A stretch of DNA of 64,000 nucleotides from Actinobacteria bacterium IMCC26207. Lineage in GTDB: Bacteria; Actinomycetota; Acidimicrobiia; Acidimicrobiales; Microtrichaceae. The stretch is from assembly GCA_001025035.1 (NCBI GenBank), contig LCZK01000007.1:1-64000 (forward strand). Reading direction: 5' to 3'. Under the pieces are notes generated by a model that made no database searches, was not told where the DNA came from, and saw only the letters and a program-made list of their open reading frames with translations. Each line of letters opens with the position of its first letter. Within the stretch, counting starts at the first letter, position 1. The position numbers and the translations under genes are program-made. Shown in pieces: positions 52,288 through 60,518 of this stretch.

Positions 52288-53211
52288 ATGACTGTCAGCA
52301 TTTTCTATTCCCCCAGCTTCAACGATATTCCCGACTCTTTCGACACCTTTACTAAGGCCGACGAAGTCGCCAAGTTGATTCAGGGACTCAACAATTCAAG
52401 TCTCGCCCTGTGTGAACCCCGCACTGCAACTTCGGCAGAACTGCAGGGAGTCCACGACCAGGACTACCTTGATGCCCTACTCACGGGTCTACCACTCGAT
52501 CTTGCTATCTCGAATGGCATCGGCTGGTACGAGGGGCTGCTTGCAGCAGTATCTGCCTCTACTGGTGGTCTTCGCGATGCTGCCCTAGAGGCACTCGCTA
52601 GTGGGGCCGACCCCGATGTGGCCACCTGCAATACCGGCTCGCTCTCTAGCGGTCTACATCACGCAAGGTACGAGCACGGCTCCGGGTATTGCACCATTAA
52701 CGGTTTGGTAGTCGCAGCTCGTGCAGCTCTTGCTGCCGGTGCCAAGCGAGTGCTCATTCTTGATCTTGATGCGCACTGCGGGGGTGGAACTGCCGAGCTG
52801 ATTGAGGGCCTTGACGGAGTCGAACAACTCGACATTTCTGTGAACAGTTTCGATTTCTACACCTCTCGAGAAGATGCCCACCTGACGGTTGTCAGCAACT
52901 CCTCGTCGTACCTCGACACGATTGCTGAGCAACTCGGAGCAATTCATCAGCCAGAGGGAATTGATCTGATTCTGTACAACGCCGGAATGGACCCACATGA
53001 ACATGCCAGCGGGATGAGTGGCATCACCACAGACATGATGAGCCAGCGAGAGCAGATGGTTTTTGAGTTCGCTCGCCAACACGACATTCCGGTGGCCTTC
53101 ACTCTGGCCGGGGGTTATACCGGCCATGGGCTGACACTCGAGGAAGTAGCTCAGCTACACATGCTCACCGTGCTGGCGGCCTGCGCACCCTTTGCACGAG
53201 TCAACTCATGA
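52288..53211 (+). CDS. Histone-deacetylase-family zinc hydrolase
   Basis: This 307-residue protein has AGGAGA eight bases before the start. Family features: HHARYEHGSGYCTINGLVVA (here the HHA and GxGYC segments), metal site LDLDAHCGGGT (D-x-H), second Asp in YNAGMDPHEHA, and terminal LAGGYTG. Bacterial members deacetylate acetylpolyamines, acetoin-linked or small acetylated molecules, and some proteins. The active-site double His is present as HH. The stop codon is inside a 19-bp tandem duplication. Confidence 0.85.
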   Translation: MTVSIFYSPSFNDIPDSFDTFTKADEVAKLIQGLNNSSLALCEPRTATSAELQGVHDQDYLDALLTGLPLDLAISNGIGWYEGLLAAVSASTGGLRDAALEALASGADPDVATCNTGSLSSGLHHARYEHGSGYCTINGLVVAARAALAAGAKRVLILDLDAHCGGGTAELIEGLDGVEQLDISVNSFDFYTSREDAHLTVVSNSSSYLDTIAEQLGAIHQPEGIDLILYNAGMDPHEHASGMSGITTDMMSQREQMVFEFARQHDIPVAFTLAGGYTGHGLTLEEVAQLHMLTVLAACAPFARVNS

Positions 53212-53246
53212 CCCCAGCTGAGCTTGCTGACCCCAGCTGAGATTGC
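53209..53246. repeat. 19-bp tandem duplication at the HDAC-gene stop
   Basis: TGACCCCAGCTGAGCTTGC (53209-53227) is followed directly by the same sequence with one change (53228-53246). The first copy begins with the stop codon. Confidence 0.95.
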
Positions 53247-53278
53247 TGAGCAACTCGGCCAGGTGGGCGGGGTCACGG

Positions 53279-55708
53279 TCAGCGAAGCGGGGGCAGTCGA
53301 TCCATCAGCTGCGTCAGCACATCCATCGCTGGCGCAGGGCGCCCGTACAAGTACCCCTGCGCGTACTTGCAGCCGAGCGATACCAGCACATCCTGCTCAA
53401 ACTCCGTCTCGACTCCCTCAACCACCATGGTCAACTCGACCGCGCGCATCACGTGGAGCAAGCCTTGTAATACTCCGAGCGCACGCTGCCCGCCAGAAGT
53501 AAGCGCAGCAACAAAAGCTCGGTCGAGCTTCACGATGTCAATGGGCAGCTTCTGCAACTGCATCAGGCTTGAATAGCCCGTACCAAAGTCATCGAGGGCA
53601 ATACGAATCCCAGCATCTCGCAATGATTCAAGGCCCTCTTCATGGCCTTGAAAGTCAACGAATGCATTCTCGGACAACTCGAGCACTACCTGCTCAGGAC
53701 GAATTCCGGCCGTTCGAATCTGTTCAAGAACCTCACCTTTAAAGGTGGCATTTTGAAGTTCACGTTCCGTCACGTTCAAACTGATGTAGGGGCGGTCATC
53801 GCTGAAGCCTGCGTTCAAACTTGCCATCACTGCGAAGGCTTCACGTCTCATCCAAGAATCCAACTGACTGATCAAGCCGAGTTCCTGAAGGTTGTCGAGG
53901 AACTGACCTGGACTTAACAAACCAAGGGTTGGATGCTGCCAGCGAACTAGGCCCTCAAATCCCAAGGTATTCCCCGTAGAAAACTCAATGATCGGCTGAA
54001 GATAGAGCCGAAACTCGTCACGCTCAAAAGCTCGCCGCAACATGGTGTTCGTCTGAATGTGCTCTACCCGGTCAGCCTCGACCTCTCCGCTGTAGAGCAC
54101 CGGACCACCAAGGCCTATCGCCTTTGATCGGTACATCGCAACGTCTGCATTTCGCAGGAGTTGCTCCGCTGTAGAAGTCTCATCAGATGAGACAGCAATG
54201 CCAATGCTCATATCGGTGAACGTCTCGATCCCCTCGAGCACAAGCGGTCGAGAGGAGAGTTCGCTCACTCGCAGTCCAAGAGCGAGTGCAACCTCGAGAG
54301 AATGTTCCGAGGTACATGCCAATACGAACTCGTCTCCACCAAACCGAGAGAGAATGACCTCTGCCGAGAGACCTGCAGGTGAACCCAAAAAGGCCTCCAC
54401 CGCCGAGGTAAACCATGAGGCCAAGTTGACTAACAACAGATCTCCGGCCTTATGACCGAGCGAATCATTGACCAACTTGAACCGATCAAGGTCACAGAAA
54501 ACCAAAGCAACCTCAAAGCCACCATTGGCACGAGATTTCAGAAGTTCACCCAACTGCTGTTCTAGGTGCGAGCGATTGAAGAGGCCAGTCAGCGGATCGT
54601 GCGTAGCCTCATGCGCGAGTTGCCGTCGAGCCCAACTATCGCTCACTGCAATCTTTGCCAATTCAGCGCTACGACGCCCAATGTTCTGCAAGGCATCTTC
54701 ACTCAGGCTGGGGCTTGAGCCTGCGCCTCCGGCTTGGCCTACCGGTTGTTGGAAACACTCCACAATTCCGCTCCGATGCCACCGCTCAATCTCGAAGGGC
54801 CAGGACAACTCGACTCGTTCGGTGCCATCACCCTCCGAGGATCGGCTCTCAACCTCGTCGATCGCCACGCGGTACATGCGGCCGGCGGAATGAAGGGAAG
54901 CGACTTTCGAGATCTCGACAAGGACCTCGCCGAGTTGCGCACCAGAAATAATTGATTTCAGTAACCGACTCTCATCTTTTTCGAACTCCTTTATCCTGCG
55001 AAGTTCAATCAACGAATCGTCAAGTTCGGCCTGCTCATCAGCAAGAAGCTTGGTGGCCTGGCGATAGTTCGAGCGAATGGCTCTCCAGAGAGAGAAGAGG
55101 AGCAGTCCCAGGATGGAGAGCAAAGCGACTCCTATCAGCAATTGCTCTGTCGCAAGCGCTGCATTTGTCCGCGAGGCCGCCACCTCGTCGCCTTGCGAGG
55201 TGCTCTCTCGGGACTGAAGAACACCCTTGGCGCCCTCCTCTACTTCGAACATCGGCGCGTACATTTTCTTCGTCCAAATCACCTGATCGGCCGAAATGAG
55301 GAGTCCGCTCGGAGCTAGGGACAGAACCTGATCAAAGTGCGTTAACGGCTTTGATAACTGAGATTCAAATAACACACCGGCGAGGTTGCCGTCCCGATCA
55401 CTTGTGTTGAGGCGTTGAGCCAGCAGAGCTCGCGCAATTTGCACTTCACGACGAGCTATTTTTCCGCTCAGCCATGCTCTCGCTTGCTGATTCATGGTCA
55501 GCGTGTCTCGCGCAGTAGCACCAGCAACTTGAATCGAAGAATCAGAGGAGTTGATTCTGGCTCTGACTGCTTTAGAGTCCTGATTGTCTTGCAGCGCAAG
55601 AAACAAAACCCCTGCGATCCCTGCAAGCAGGAACCCAGCAAGGACGACCTGCACGGGACCGAAAACCCGACCTAATTCCATTTTTCTTGGTGGAGTGCTG
55701 TTTGGCAT
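53279..55708 (-). CDS. Membrane GGDEF-EAL cyclic-di-GMP enzyme
   Basis: The start chosen is ATG 55708, five bases after the stop of the upstream gene; a longer frame to 55750 lies inside that gene. It encodes 809 residues. Spans near 15-35 and 180-205 enclose an extracytoplasmic helical sensor. A coiled linker follows, then a GAF-like segment near 245-330, GGDEF at about 375-545 with intact SRFGGDEFVLA, and EAL at about 560-800 with FEGLVRW and ALDDFGTGYSSL. EGL in place of EAL is common in active enzymes. Both synthesis and breakdown of cyclic di-GMP are possible. Confidence 0.9.
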   Translation of the reverse strand: MPNSTPPRKMELGRVFGPVQVVLAGFLLAGIAGVLFLALQDNQDSKAVRARINSSDSSIQVAGATARDTLTMNQQARAWLSGKIARREVQIARALLAQRLNTSDRDGNLAGVLFESQLSKPLTHFDQVLSLAPSGLLISADQVIWTKKMYAPMFEVEEGAKGVLQSRESTSQGDEVAASRTNAALATEQLLIGVALLSILGLLLFSLWRAIRSNYRQATKLLADEQAELDDSLIELRRIKEFEKDESRLLKSIISGAQLGEVLVEISKVASLHSAGRMYRVAIDEVESRSSEGDGTERVELSWPFEIERWHRSGIVECFQQPVGQAGGAGSSPSLSEDALQNIGRRSAELAKIAVSDSWARRQLAHEATHDPLTGLFNRSHLEQQLGELLKSRANGGFEVALVFCDLDRFKLVNDSLGHKAGDLLLVNLASWFTSAVEAFLGSPAGLSAEVILSRFGGDEFVLACTSEHSLEVALALGLRVSELSSRPLVLEGIETFTDMSIGIAVSSDETSTAEQLLRNADVAMYRSKAIGLGGPVLYSGEVEADRVEHIQTNTMLRRAFERDEFRLYLQPIIEFSTGNTLGFEGLVRWQHPTLGLLSPGQFLDNLQELGLISQLDSWMRREAFAVMASLNAGFSDDRPYISLNVTERELQNATFKGEVLEQIRTAGIRPEQVVLELSENAFVDFQGHEEGLESLRDAGIRIALDDFGTGYSSLMQLQKLPIDIVKLDRAFVAALTSGGQRALGVLQGLLHVMRAVELTMVVEGVETEFEQDVLVSLGCKYAQGYLYGRPAPAMDVLTQLMDRLPPLR

Positions 55709-55713
55709 AGAAC

Positions 55714-56298
55714 TTACTGGGCGCTGATGGAACGCAAACTCCAGTTCCAAGCATCAAGGTTGGAGGCACCTGAAGCGCCAGTCGGAAAGATAATCCGGAC
55801 AGGCCCGCCCTGGTCGTAGGGGATCGGCTTGCCGTCAAGCTCATAGGCCAACAAGGCTCCGCCGTTGACAAAGCTCTCGGCAGTGTTTGCATAGTCGTAG
55901 TCATTGAGCGCCACGGTGTTGATCTTCTGAGCACCCGTCAATCCAGAAGGCGTGAGCAGCGCTTCAAGGGGAATCGCAGTGAACGTCTGTGTCTTCTTCA
56001 CAAACGGCTCCTGAATCGTCACCTGTTTTGGGCCGAATGCTGCGAGCTGATCCAAGGAGTACGTCTTATCTCCCGCCGGGCCAGTCACGGCAAGCACGGA
56101 CTCTCCTGGAGCTGGCGGGTCGACCGCGATGGCTGCGCCGTACGGATTCTTTGTGGTCTCGGTGACCTTGGCAGTCGTGGATGAGGCGGAATCCTCGTTG
56201 CCGGAGGAGCTGCATGCACCTGCTAGGAGTGCCGCTCCTACCACGCAGGATGACGCCAGCGCTACCCGTAGTGACCAGCTTGCTGATGTTGCCTTCAT
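55714..56298 (-). CDS. Lipoprotein with molybdopterin-oxidoreductase-like fold
   Basis: This 194-residue protein has AAGGAAT before its start. The signal peptide ends in lipobox LAGAC (Cys 29). The mature part (KTYSLDQLAAFGPKQVTI, FTAIPLEALLTPSGL, VALNDYDYANTAESF, GPVRIIFP) matches the short sulphite-oxidase-type molybdopterin-binding fold as found in small solute- or redox-sensing lipoproteins; the cofactor Cys is not evident, so enzymatic activity is doubtful. It lies directly upstream of the GGDEF-EAL gene and may feed its sensor domain. Confidence 0.7.
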   Translation of the reverse strand: MKATSASWSLRVALASSCVVGAALLAGACSSSGNEDSASSTTAKVTETTKNPYGAAIAVDPPAPGESVLAVTGPAGDKTYSLDQLAAFGPKQVTIQEPFVKKTQTFTAIPLEALLTPSGLTGAQKINTVALNDYDYANTAESFVNGGALLAYELDGKPIPYDQGGPVRIIFPTGASGASNLDAWNWSLRSISAQ

Positions 56299-56415
56299 GA
56301 TATTCCTTCTTCCGAAACTGAGGTCACTAGATGTAGGTATGTGATGTGACTCTAGTCAGCACTCATAGCTAAGTCATTCCAGAGGCCTGAGAAGAGCGGA
56401 TTTCGGGCCTAAACT

Positions 56416-57618
56416 TTAGCGAAGAAGTGCTTCCGAGGGCTGCTCGGGCAACTCATTCAGTGGTTGCGCTAGATCGGTCACTGTTGGCCCAAAGCGCTTT
56501 CCGAGTGGTGCAAGTGCTTCAAGATCAAAGCCATAGAGTTCGGCTGCGTTACCACCCAGAATCTTGCGCATCTCTGACTCGGGAGCGTCATGCAAGCGCT
56601 GCCGCAGCGCTTCTCGAGTGTGTGGCCATGTGCCCTCATTGTGCGGGTAATCGCTTCCCCACATGAATTTGTCCAGTCCAATAACGTGACGGGCAGCAAC
56701 ATCATCTGCAGCAGGCTGGCTTGCTCCTACCCAGCAGTTCTGTTCGAAATACTCCGTGGCAGACCGCGGGAGGACATGCTCCTCGGCGAAGCGAAGTTCA
56801 CCAACTCGTCCCGTATCTCTGATCTGGCCCAAAATTCGATCCAATTGCTCGAGCATTGGAGGAAGCCACGCGCAGCCCATTTCGGTCATCACAAACTTCA
56901 ACTTAGGGAACCGCTCAAACACGCCCGAGGTAAGCAACTGCACAAATGGCCGCTGCGAATAGAACGTCACCTCATTGATAAAGAGAAGAGCCGAGGCTGG
57001 ATAGCGACCGTAGTCAGGCAAGCCCGTTCCGCCGTGGCTGTTGACCGGTACGCCGAGGTCCTCACAGACTGCCCAGAGCGGGTCATAAATCGGGTCATAT
57101 AGCGGAGCTAGCCAATCGACATCAGGTGGCACCGAAGAAATCAGAATGCCACCGCGAAGGCCGTTTGCATGTATCCACTGAACGTCCTTGATGGCTTCAT
57201 CAACATCATTCAGAAAGATCTGGCCAATCCCGGCTCGGCGCTCAGGGAACCTGGCACACCAATCCGCCATCCACCGGTTATGCGCCCGAATCCCAGCCAG
57301 TCGTTGCCGAAACTCCTCTGGACGTGGTGGACGAGCAAACAGAACAAAGCTCGGGAAGAACGGCGGAACCGTATTCGGGAACACGACCTCGGCCACGATG
57401 CCATCTGCCTCTAGGTCGCCGTTGCGGCGATCGTCATCCCAGTTGCGAAGTCGACCGCCATCCTGCAAATCCCGAAACGGGTTCTTGTACTTCTCTCGCC
57501 AAGCGTCAAACTCTGCGACATATGCGGGATCAAGATATTCGCGGTACATCTCATGGCTGCCCCCGGCATGACAATCTGCCGAAATGATGGTGTAGTGCTC
57601 TTGGGTTGCAGTACTCAT
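56416..57618 (-). CDS. Amidohydrolase family 2 (ACMSD-like) protein
   Basis: This 400-residue TIM-barrel metallohydrolase has SADCHAG near the N-terminus (in place of the usual HxH), RAHNRWMADWC, NSHGGTGLPDY, MTEMGCAWLPP and MWGSDYPHNEGTWPH with the conserved aspartate near residue 322. Related actinobacterial proteins act in decarboxylation or hydrolysis of aromatic or thioester compounds; the substrate is unknown. Divergent from the TetR gene, which probably regulates it. Confidence 0.85.
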   Translation of the reverse strand: MSTATQEHYTIISADCHAGGSHEMYREYLDPAYVAEFDAWREKYKNPFRDLQDGGRLRNWDDDRRNGDLEADGIVAEVVFPNTVPPFFPSFVLFARPPRPEEFRQRLAGIRAHNRWMADWCARFPERRAGIGQIFLNDVDEAIKDVQWIHANGLRGGILISSVPPDVDWLAPLYDPIYDPLWAVCEDLGVPVNSHGGTGLPDYGRYPASALLFINEVTFYSQRPFVQLLTSGVFERFPKLKFVMTEMGCAWLPPMLEQLDRILGQIRDTGRVGELRFAEEHVLPRSATEYFEQNCWVGASQPAADDVAARHVIGLDKFMWGSDYPHNEGTWPHTREALRQRLHDAPESEMRKILGGNAAELYGFDLEALAPLGKRFGPTVTDLAQPLNELPEQPSEALLR

Positions 57619-57702
57619 GTTCCCTGGCTCCTTCGGGGGTTTGCAGTCGGAGTGATTTGCGCTCGGGCTGATCTGCGCTCAGTCAGATCAGGAGAGACAG
57701 AC

Positions 57703-57722
57703 TAGAATCAGATTTCATTCTA
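57703..57722. promoter_or_regulatory. TetR operator candidate
   Basis: TAGAATCAGATTTCATTCTA is a palindrome with perfect 6-bp arms and an 8-bp spacer. It lies in the 103-bp gap between the divergent amidohydrolase and TetR genes, and its last base is the first base of the TetR ATG. Confidence 0.55.
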
Positions 57723-58348
57723 TGTCAGTTCCCGAGCAGGACACCCTCAGCGAAGCATCAGCCGCTCCGCAATCGCCGGACTCAATGACCGCTGCGCAAT
57801 TGGTTCGTCGACAACGACTCGTGACCACCGTTATAGAGCTGATCTCTGCAGGCGACGCACTAGCTCCTGAAGACCTCCAGATGAAAGAAATAGCCGATCG
57901 TTCCGGTGTAGCACTCGGCACGGTGTACCGATATTTCTCATCCAAGGACCACCTGCTTGCCGCTGCATTGCTGCAGTGGGCCGGCGCCCTTGAGGACCGA
58001 GCAAGGCAGCGCGCAGCGACTGGGCTTGGGCCAGCTGACCGCCTATCAGCCGTGCTACACCAAGCCATTCGCGCCTACGCCAGGCAGCCGATGTTTGCTC
58101 GCGTCCTTGTCCTAGTCGCCAACTCTGCCGATCCCTATGCCAGCGAGTGTTACGCACAAATGGGAGCCGTTGTTTACCCTGCGCTTGGCCAAGCTCTGGG
58201 TCAGATCGACGCAGATACCCGAGGGCGAATTCTGGATGTGATCGGCGCCGTTTGGTATCACTGCATGGTGGAATGGGTCAACAATCGCATGACGCTGCAG
58301 CAACTCACCAAGATGCTTGATAGCTCGTGTGAGTTACTTCTCGGTTGA
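57722..58348 (+). CDS. TetR-family regulator
   Basis: This 208-residue protein has an N-terminal helix-turn-helix at 35-80 (LQMKEIADRSGVALGTVYRYFSSKDHLLAA split over the recognition helix) and a C-terminal ligand domain. The Arg/Ala-rich middle (RARQRAATGLGPADRLSAVL) is typical. There is no space for a ribosome-binding site clear of the palindrome, so the message may be leaderless or start within the operator. It overlaps the convergent small membrane protein gene by 15 bp. Confidence 0.9.
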   Translation: MSVPEQDTLSEASAAPQSPDSMTAAQLVRRQRLVTTVIELISAGDALAPEDLQMKEIADRSGVALGTVYRYFSSKDHLLAAALLQWAGALEDRARQRAATGLGPADRLSAVLHQAIRAYARQPMFARVLVLVANSADPYASECYAQMGAVVYPALGQALGQIDADTRGRILDVIGAVWYHCMVEWVNNRMTLQQLTKMLDSSCELLLG

Positions 58349-58606
58349 GTCTGTTCCGTAGGGGTCAGTGTTTGCCGGTGGAGTCGAACTACTGGACTTC
58401 AGCTTCTTGATCACCAGGATTGCAACACCCACCACAGTAAGAACAAGCAAGACTTTGAGGATCGGCCGAGAGTTCTTGGCAACGGCGCTTGCGACAAGAT
58501 CAGCAGACTCTGCAGCACGCAGAGCAATCTGTGTGCGCTCCAATGCAGTCTCTATAGTCTCGAGCGTCTCGAGTGCTTTTGCTGACTGTTGTGCGACCTT
58601 AGACAT
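58334..58606 (-). CDS. Small single-span membrane protein
   Basis: This encodes 90 residues from ATG 58606, preceded by AGAGGAGATT. An N-terminal amphipathic helix (SAKALETLETIETALERTQ) is followed by a membrane span at residues 50-68 (ILKVLLVLTVVGVAILVIK) and a short charged, Ser/Pro-rich tail ending in DSTEK. No known family. Confidence 0.7.
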   Translation of the reverse strand: MSKVAQQSAKALETLETIETALERTQIALRAAESADLVASAVAKNSRPILKVLLVLTVVGVAILVIKKLKSSSSTPPANTDPYGTDSTEK

Positions 58607-58663
58607 GTAATCTCCTCTTGATTCCAAAGACTTCGCCACTGACCCTAGCGGTCGCTTACGGAT

Positions 58664-59104
58664 TTACTCTTGAACAAGTTCAATGAGCGTTCCGAATGAT
58701 CCCTTGGGATGCACGAACGCCACGGTGGTTCCGCGCGAGCCTGGCCGGGGGGCCTGATCGATTGCAGTGGCACCCGCTGCGACCATTGCGTCAAGGGCTT
58801 CTTGGCAATTCGCTACGCGGTATCCAATGTGATGCAGTCCCTCGCCACGCTTCTCGATCGACTTTGCAATCGGTGAGTCCGGCCGAGTCGCAGCAGTGAG
58901 TTGTATGTAGCTATCGGCAACCTTGATCAGGGCCTCATCAACGCCATCTGATTCCACAACTTCACGGTGAGTCACTGTGGCACCAAAGGCCTGCTGGTAG
59001 TACTCGATGGCGGCATCAAGGTCCTTGACTGCAATGGCCACATGGTCAATCTCGGTCAGCAAGCCAGATGTCGGTGTTGTCTCATTCATCATCTCTTCAG
59101 TCAT
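58664..59104 (-). CDS. mce: Methylmalonyl-CoA epimerase
   Basis: This 146-residue protein of the glyoxalase/VOC fold interconverts (2R)- and (2S)-methylmalonyl-CoA. It has LTEIDHVAIAVKDLDAAIEYY with the first metal His, GEGLHHIGYRV with the second, and FVHPKGSFGTLIELVQE with the last metal Glu. It lies 8 bp after ccr and so is in an operon with it, in keeping with the ethylmalonyl-CoA pathway, where an epimerase acts on ethylmalonyl- and methylmalonyl-CoA. Confidence 0.93.
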   Translation of the reverse strand: MTEEMMNETTPTSGLLTEIDHVAIAVKDLDAAIEYYQQAFGATVTHREVVESDGVDEALIKVADSYIQLTAATRPDSPIAKSIEKRGEGLHHIGYRVANCQEALDAMVAAGATAIDQAPRPGSRGTTVAFVHPKGSFGTLIELVQE

Positions 59105-59112
59105 GCTTTCTC

Positions 59113-60471
59113 TTAGAGCTCGCCGCGAGCATGGCGACGGAACAGCGTGATCTTGTCTTCACCGATGCGCTCACGCTTTTCTGGGTCAGAAATTCCCATG
59201 CCTTCTTCGGGAGCCAAGCACAACACCGCGATCTTTCCTTCTGCTTGATTATGGTGCACCTTCAGTGCTGCCTCACCCACCTGATCCAGCGTGAACACCT
59301 CGGACAGAACTGGTTGAATCGCACCCTTATCGATCAGGCGATTCATTTCCCAGGCCTCTTGGTAGTTCGCAAAGTGCGAAGAGATAATGCTCTTGAGCTT
59401 CATCCACAGGTGACGATTGTCGTACTCAATCATGTAGCCCGAAGTGGCGGCGCAGGTCACAATCTTGCCGCCGCGCTTGGCAATGAACACCGAGGCTCCC
59501 ATGGTTGAACGACCCGGGTGCTCAAACACGATGTCCGGATCCTCACCAACAAGCTGACGCACCTTTTTGCCTAAGCGACGCCACTCTTTTTCGTCTTGGG
59601 TGTGCTCATCCGACCAGAACTTGTAGCCCTCCGCTTGTCGATCAATGACCGCTTCGCAACCCATGGCGTTCAGCAACTTGACCCGCTCAGGCGAGGAGAC
59701 CACGCCGATTGGGGTGCCGCCGCCGTTCAACACCAACTGTGTGGCGTAGGCGCCAATGCCGCCAGTTGCGCCCCAAATAAAGACGTTGTCACCCTGCTTC
59801 ATTCTGCCGGCATGATCGCCAACCAACATGCGATAACTCGTCGAGGCGCACAGGGCATTGACTGCCGACTCCTCCCAAGTCAGATGCGTGGGCTTGGGCA
59901 TCAGCTGGTTGGCCTTGACTATTGCAAAGTCGGCCAGCCCGCCGTAGTTCGTCTCGAAACCCCAGATGCGCTGATTCGCAGCGAGCATCGAATCGTTATG
60001 TGCCGATGGATCTTGGTCATCGAGATAGTTGCAGTGAGCCGTGATGTGATCACCGGTGCTCCAGTTGCGCACTGCTGATCCAACCTTGAGTACCACCCCC
60101 GAGGCATCGGAACCCACGATGTGAAAGTCCTGTGCGTGGCGCTTCCCCCAAATGGATTCCTTGCCTAAACGATCCAAGAAACCAAAGGTCGACATGGGCT
60201 CAAAGATCGAGGTCCAGACCGTATTGAAATTGATGGAACTTGCCATCACGGCAATGACGGCCTCATCGGGGGCTATCTCCGGAAGCGGCAGGTCACCTAC
60301 ATGCAGGCTCTGGCGAGGGTCCTTGTCCCAAGACTCAACGCCCTCCCACATGCTCGACTCGGATCGCAGCACATGTGCAGCGCGAGTCGAGTCTGGAGTA
60401 CCCAGGCTGGCGAGTTCCTCTGGAGGTGCGCCATTGGTGATTGCGTCAAGGACTTGTTGAGGATCAGTCAT
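59113..60471 (-). CDS. ccr: Crotonyl-CoA carboxylase/reductase
   Basis: This 452-residue MDR-superfamily enzyme reductively carboxylates crotonyl-CoA to ethylmalonyl-CoA with NADPH and CO2. Visible: the N-terminal substrate-binding part INFNTVWTSIFEPMS, HIVGSDASGVVLKVG, WGFETNYGGLADF (with conserved Asn and Phe near the CO2 site), the NADPH fold FIWGATGGIGAYATQLV, and HPGRSTMGASVFIAKRGG. Length and motifs match Ccr and not a plain quinone reductase. It sits upstream of mce. In the same neighbourhood are thiolase and acyl-CoA carboxylase genes. Confidence 0.95.
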   Translation of the reverse strand: MTDPQQVLDAITNGAPPEELASLGTPDSTRAAHVLRSESSMWEGVESWDKDPRQSLHVGDLPLPEIAPDEAVIAVMASSINFNTVWTSIFEPMSTFGFLDRLGKESIWGKRHAQDFHIVGSDASGVVLKVGSAVRNWSTGDHITAHCNYLDDQDPSAHNDSMLAANQRIWGFETNYGGLADFAIVKANQLMPKPTHLTWEESAVNALCASTSYRMLVGDHAGRMKQGDNVFIWGATGGIGAYATQLVLNGGGTPIGVVSSPERVKLLNAMGCEAVIDRQAEGYKFWSDEHTQDEKEWRRLGKKVRQLVGEDPDIVFEHPGRSTMGASVFIAKRGGKIVTCAATSGYMIEYDNRHLWMKLKSIISSHFANYQEAWEMNRLIDKGAIQPVLSEVFTLDQVGEAALKVHHNQAEGKIAVLCLAPEEGMGISDPEKRERIGEDKITLFRRHARGEL

Positions 60472-60518
60472 GGCTGCGAAAGCTAGTTGCTACCGGCCCG
60501 GCGCTCAACGCAGGCTCG

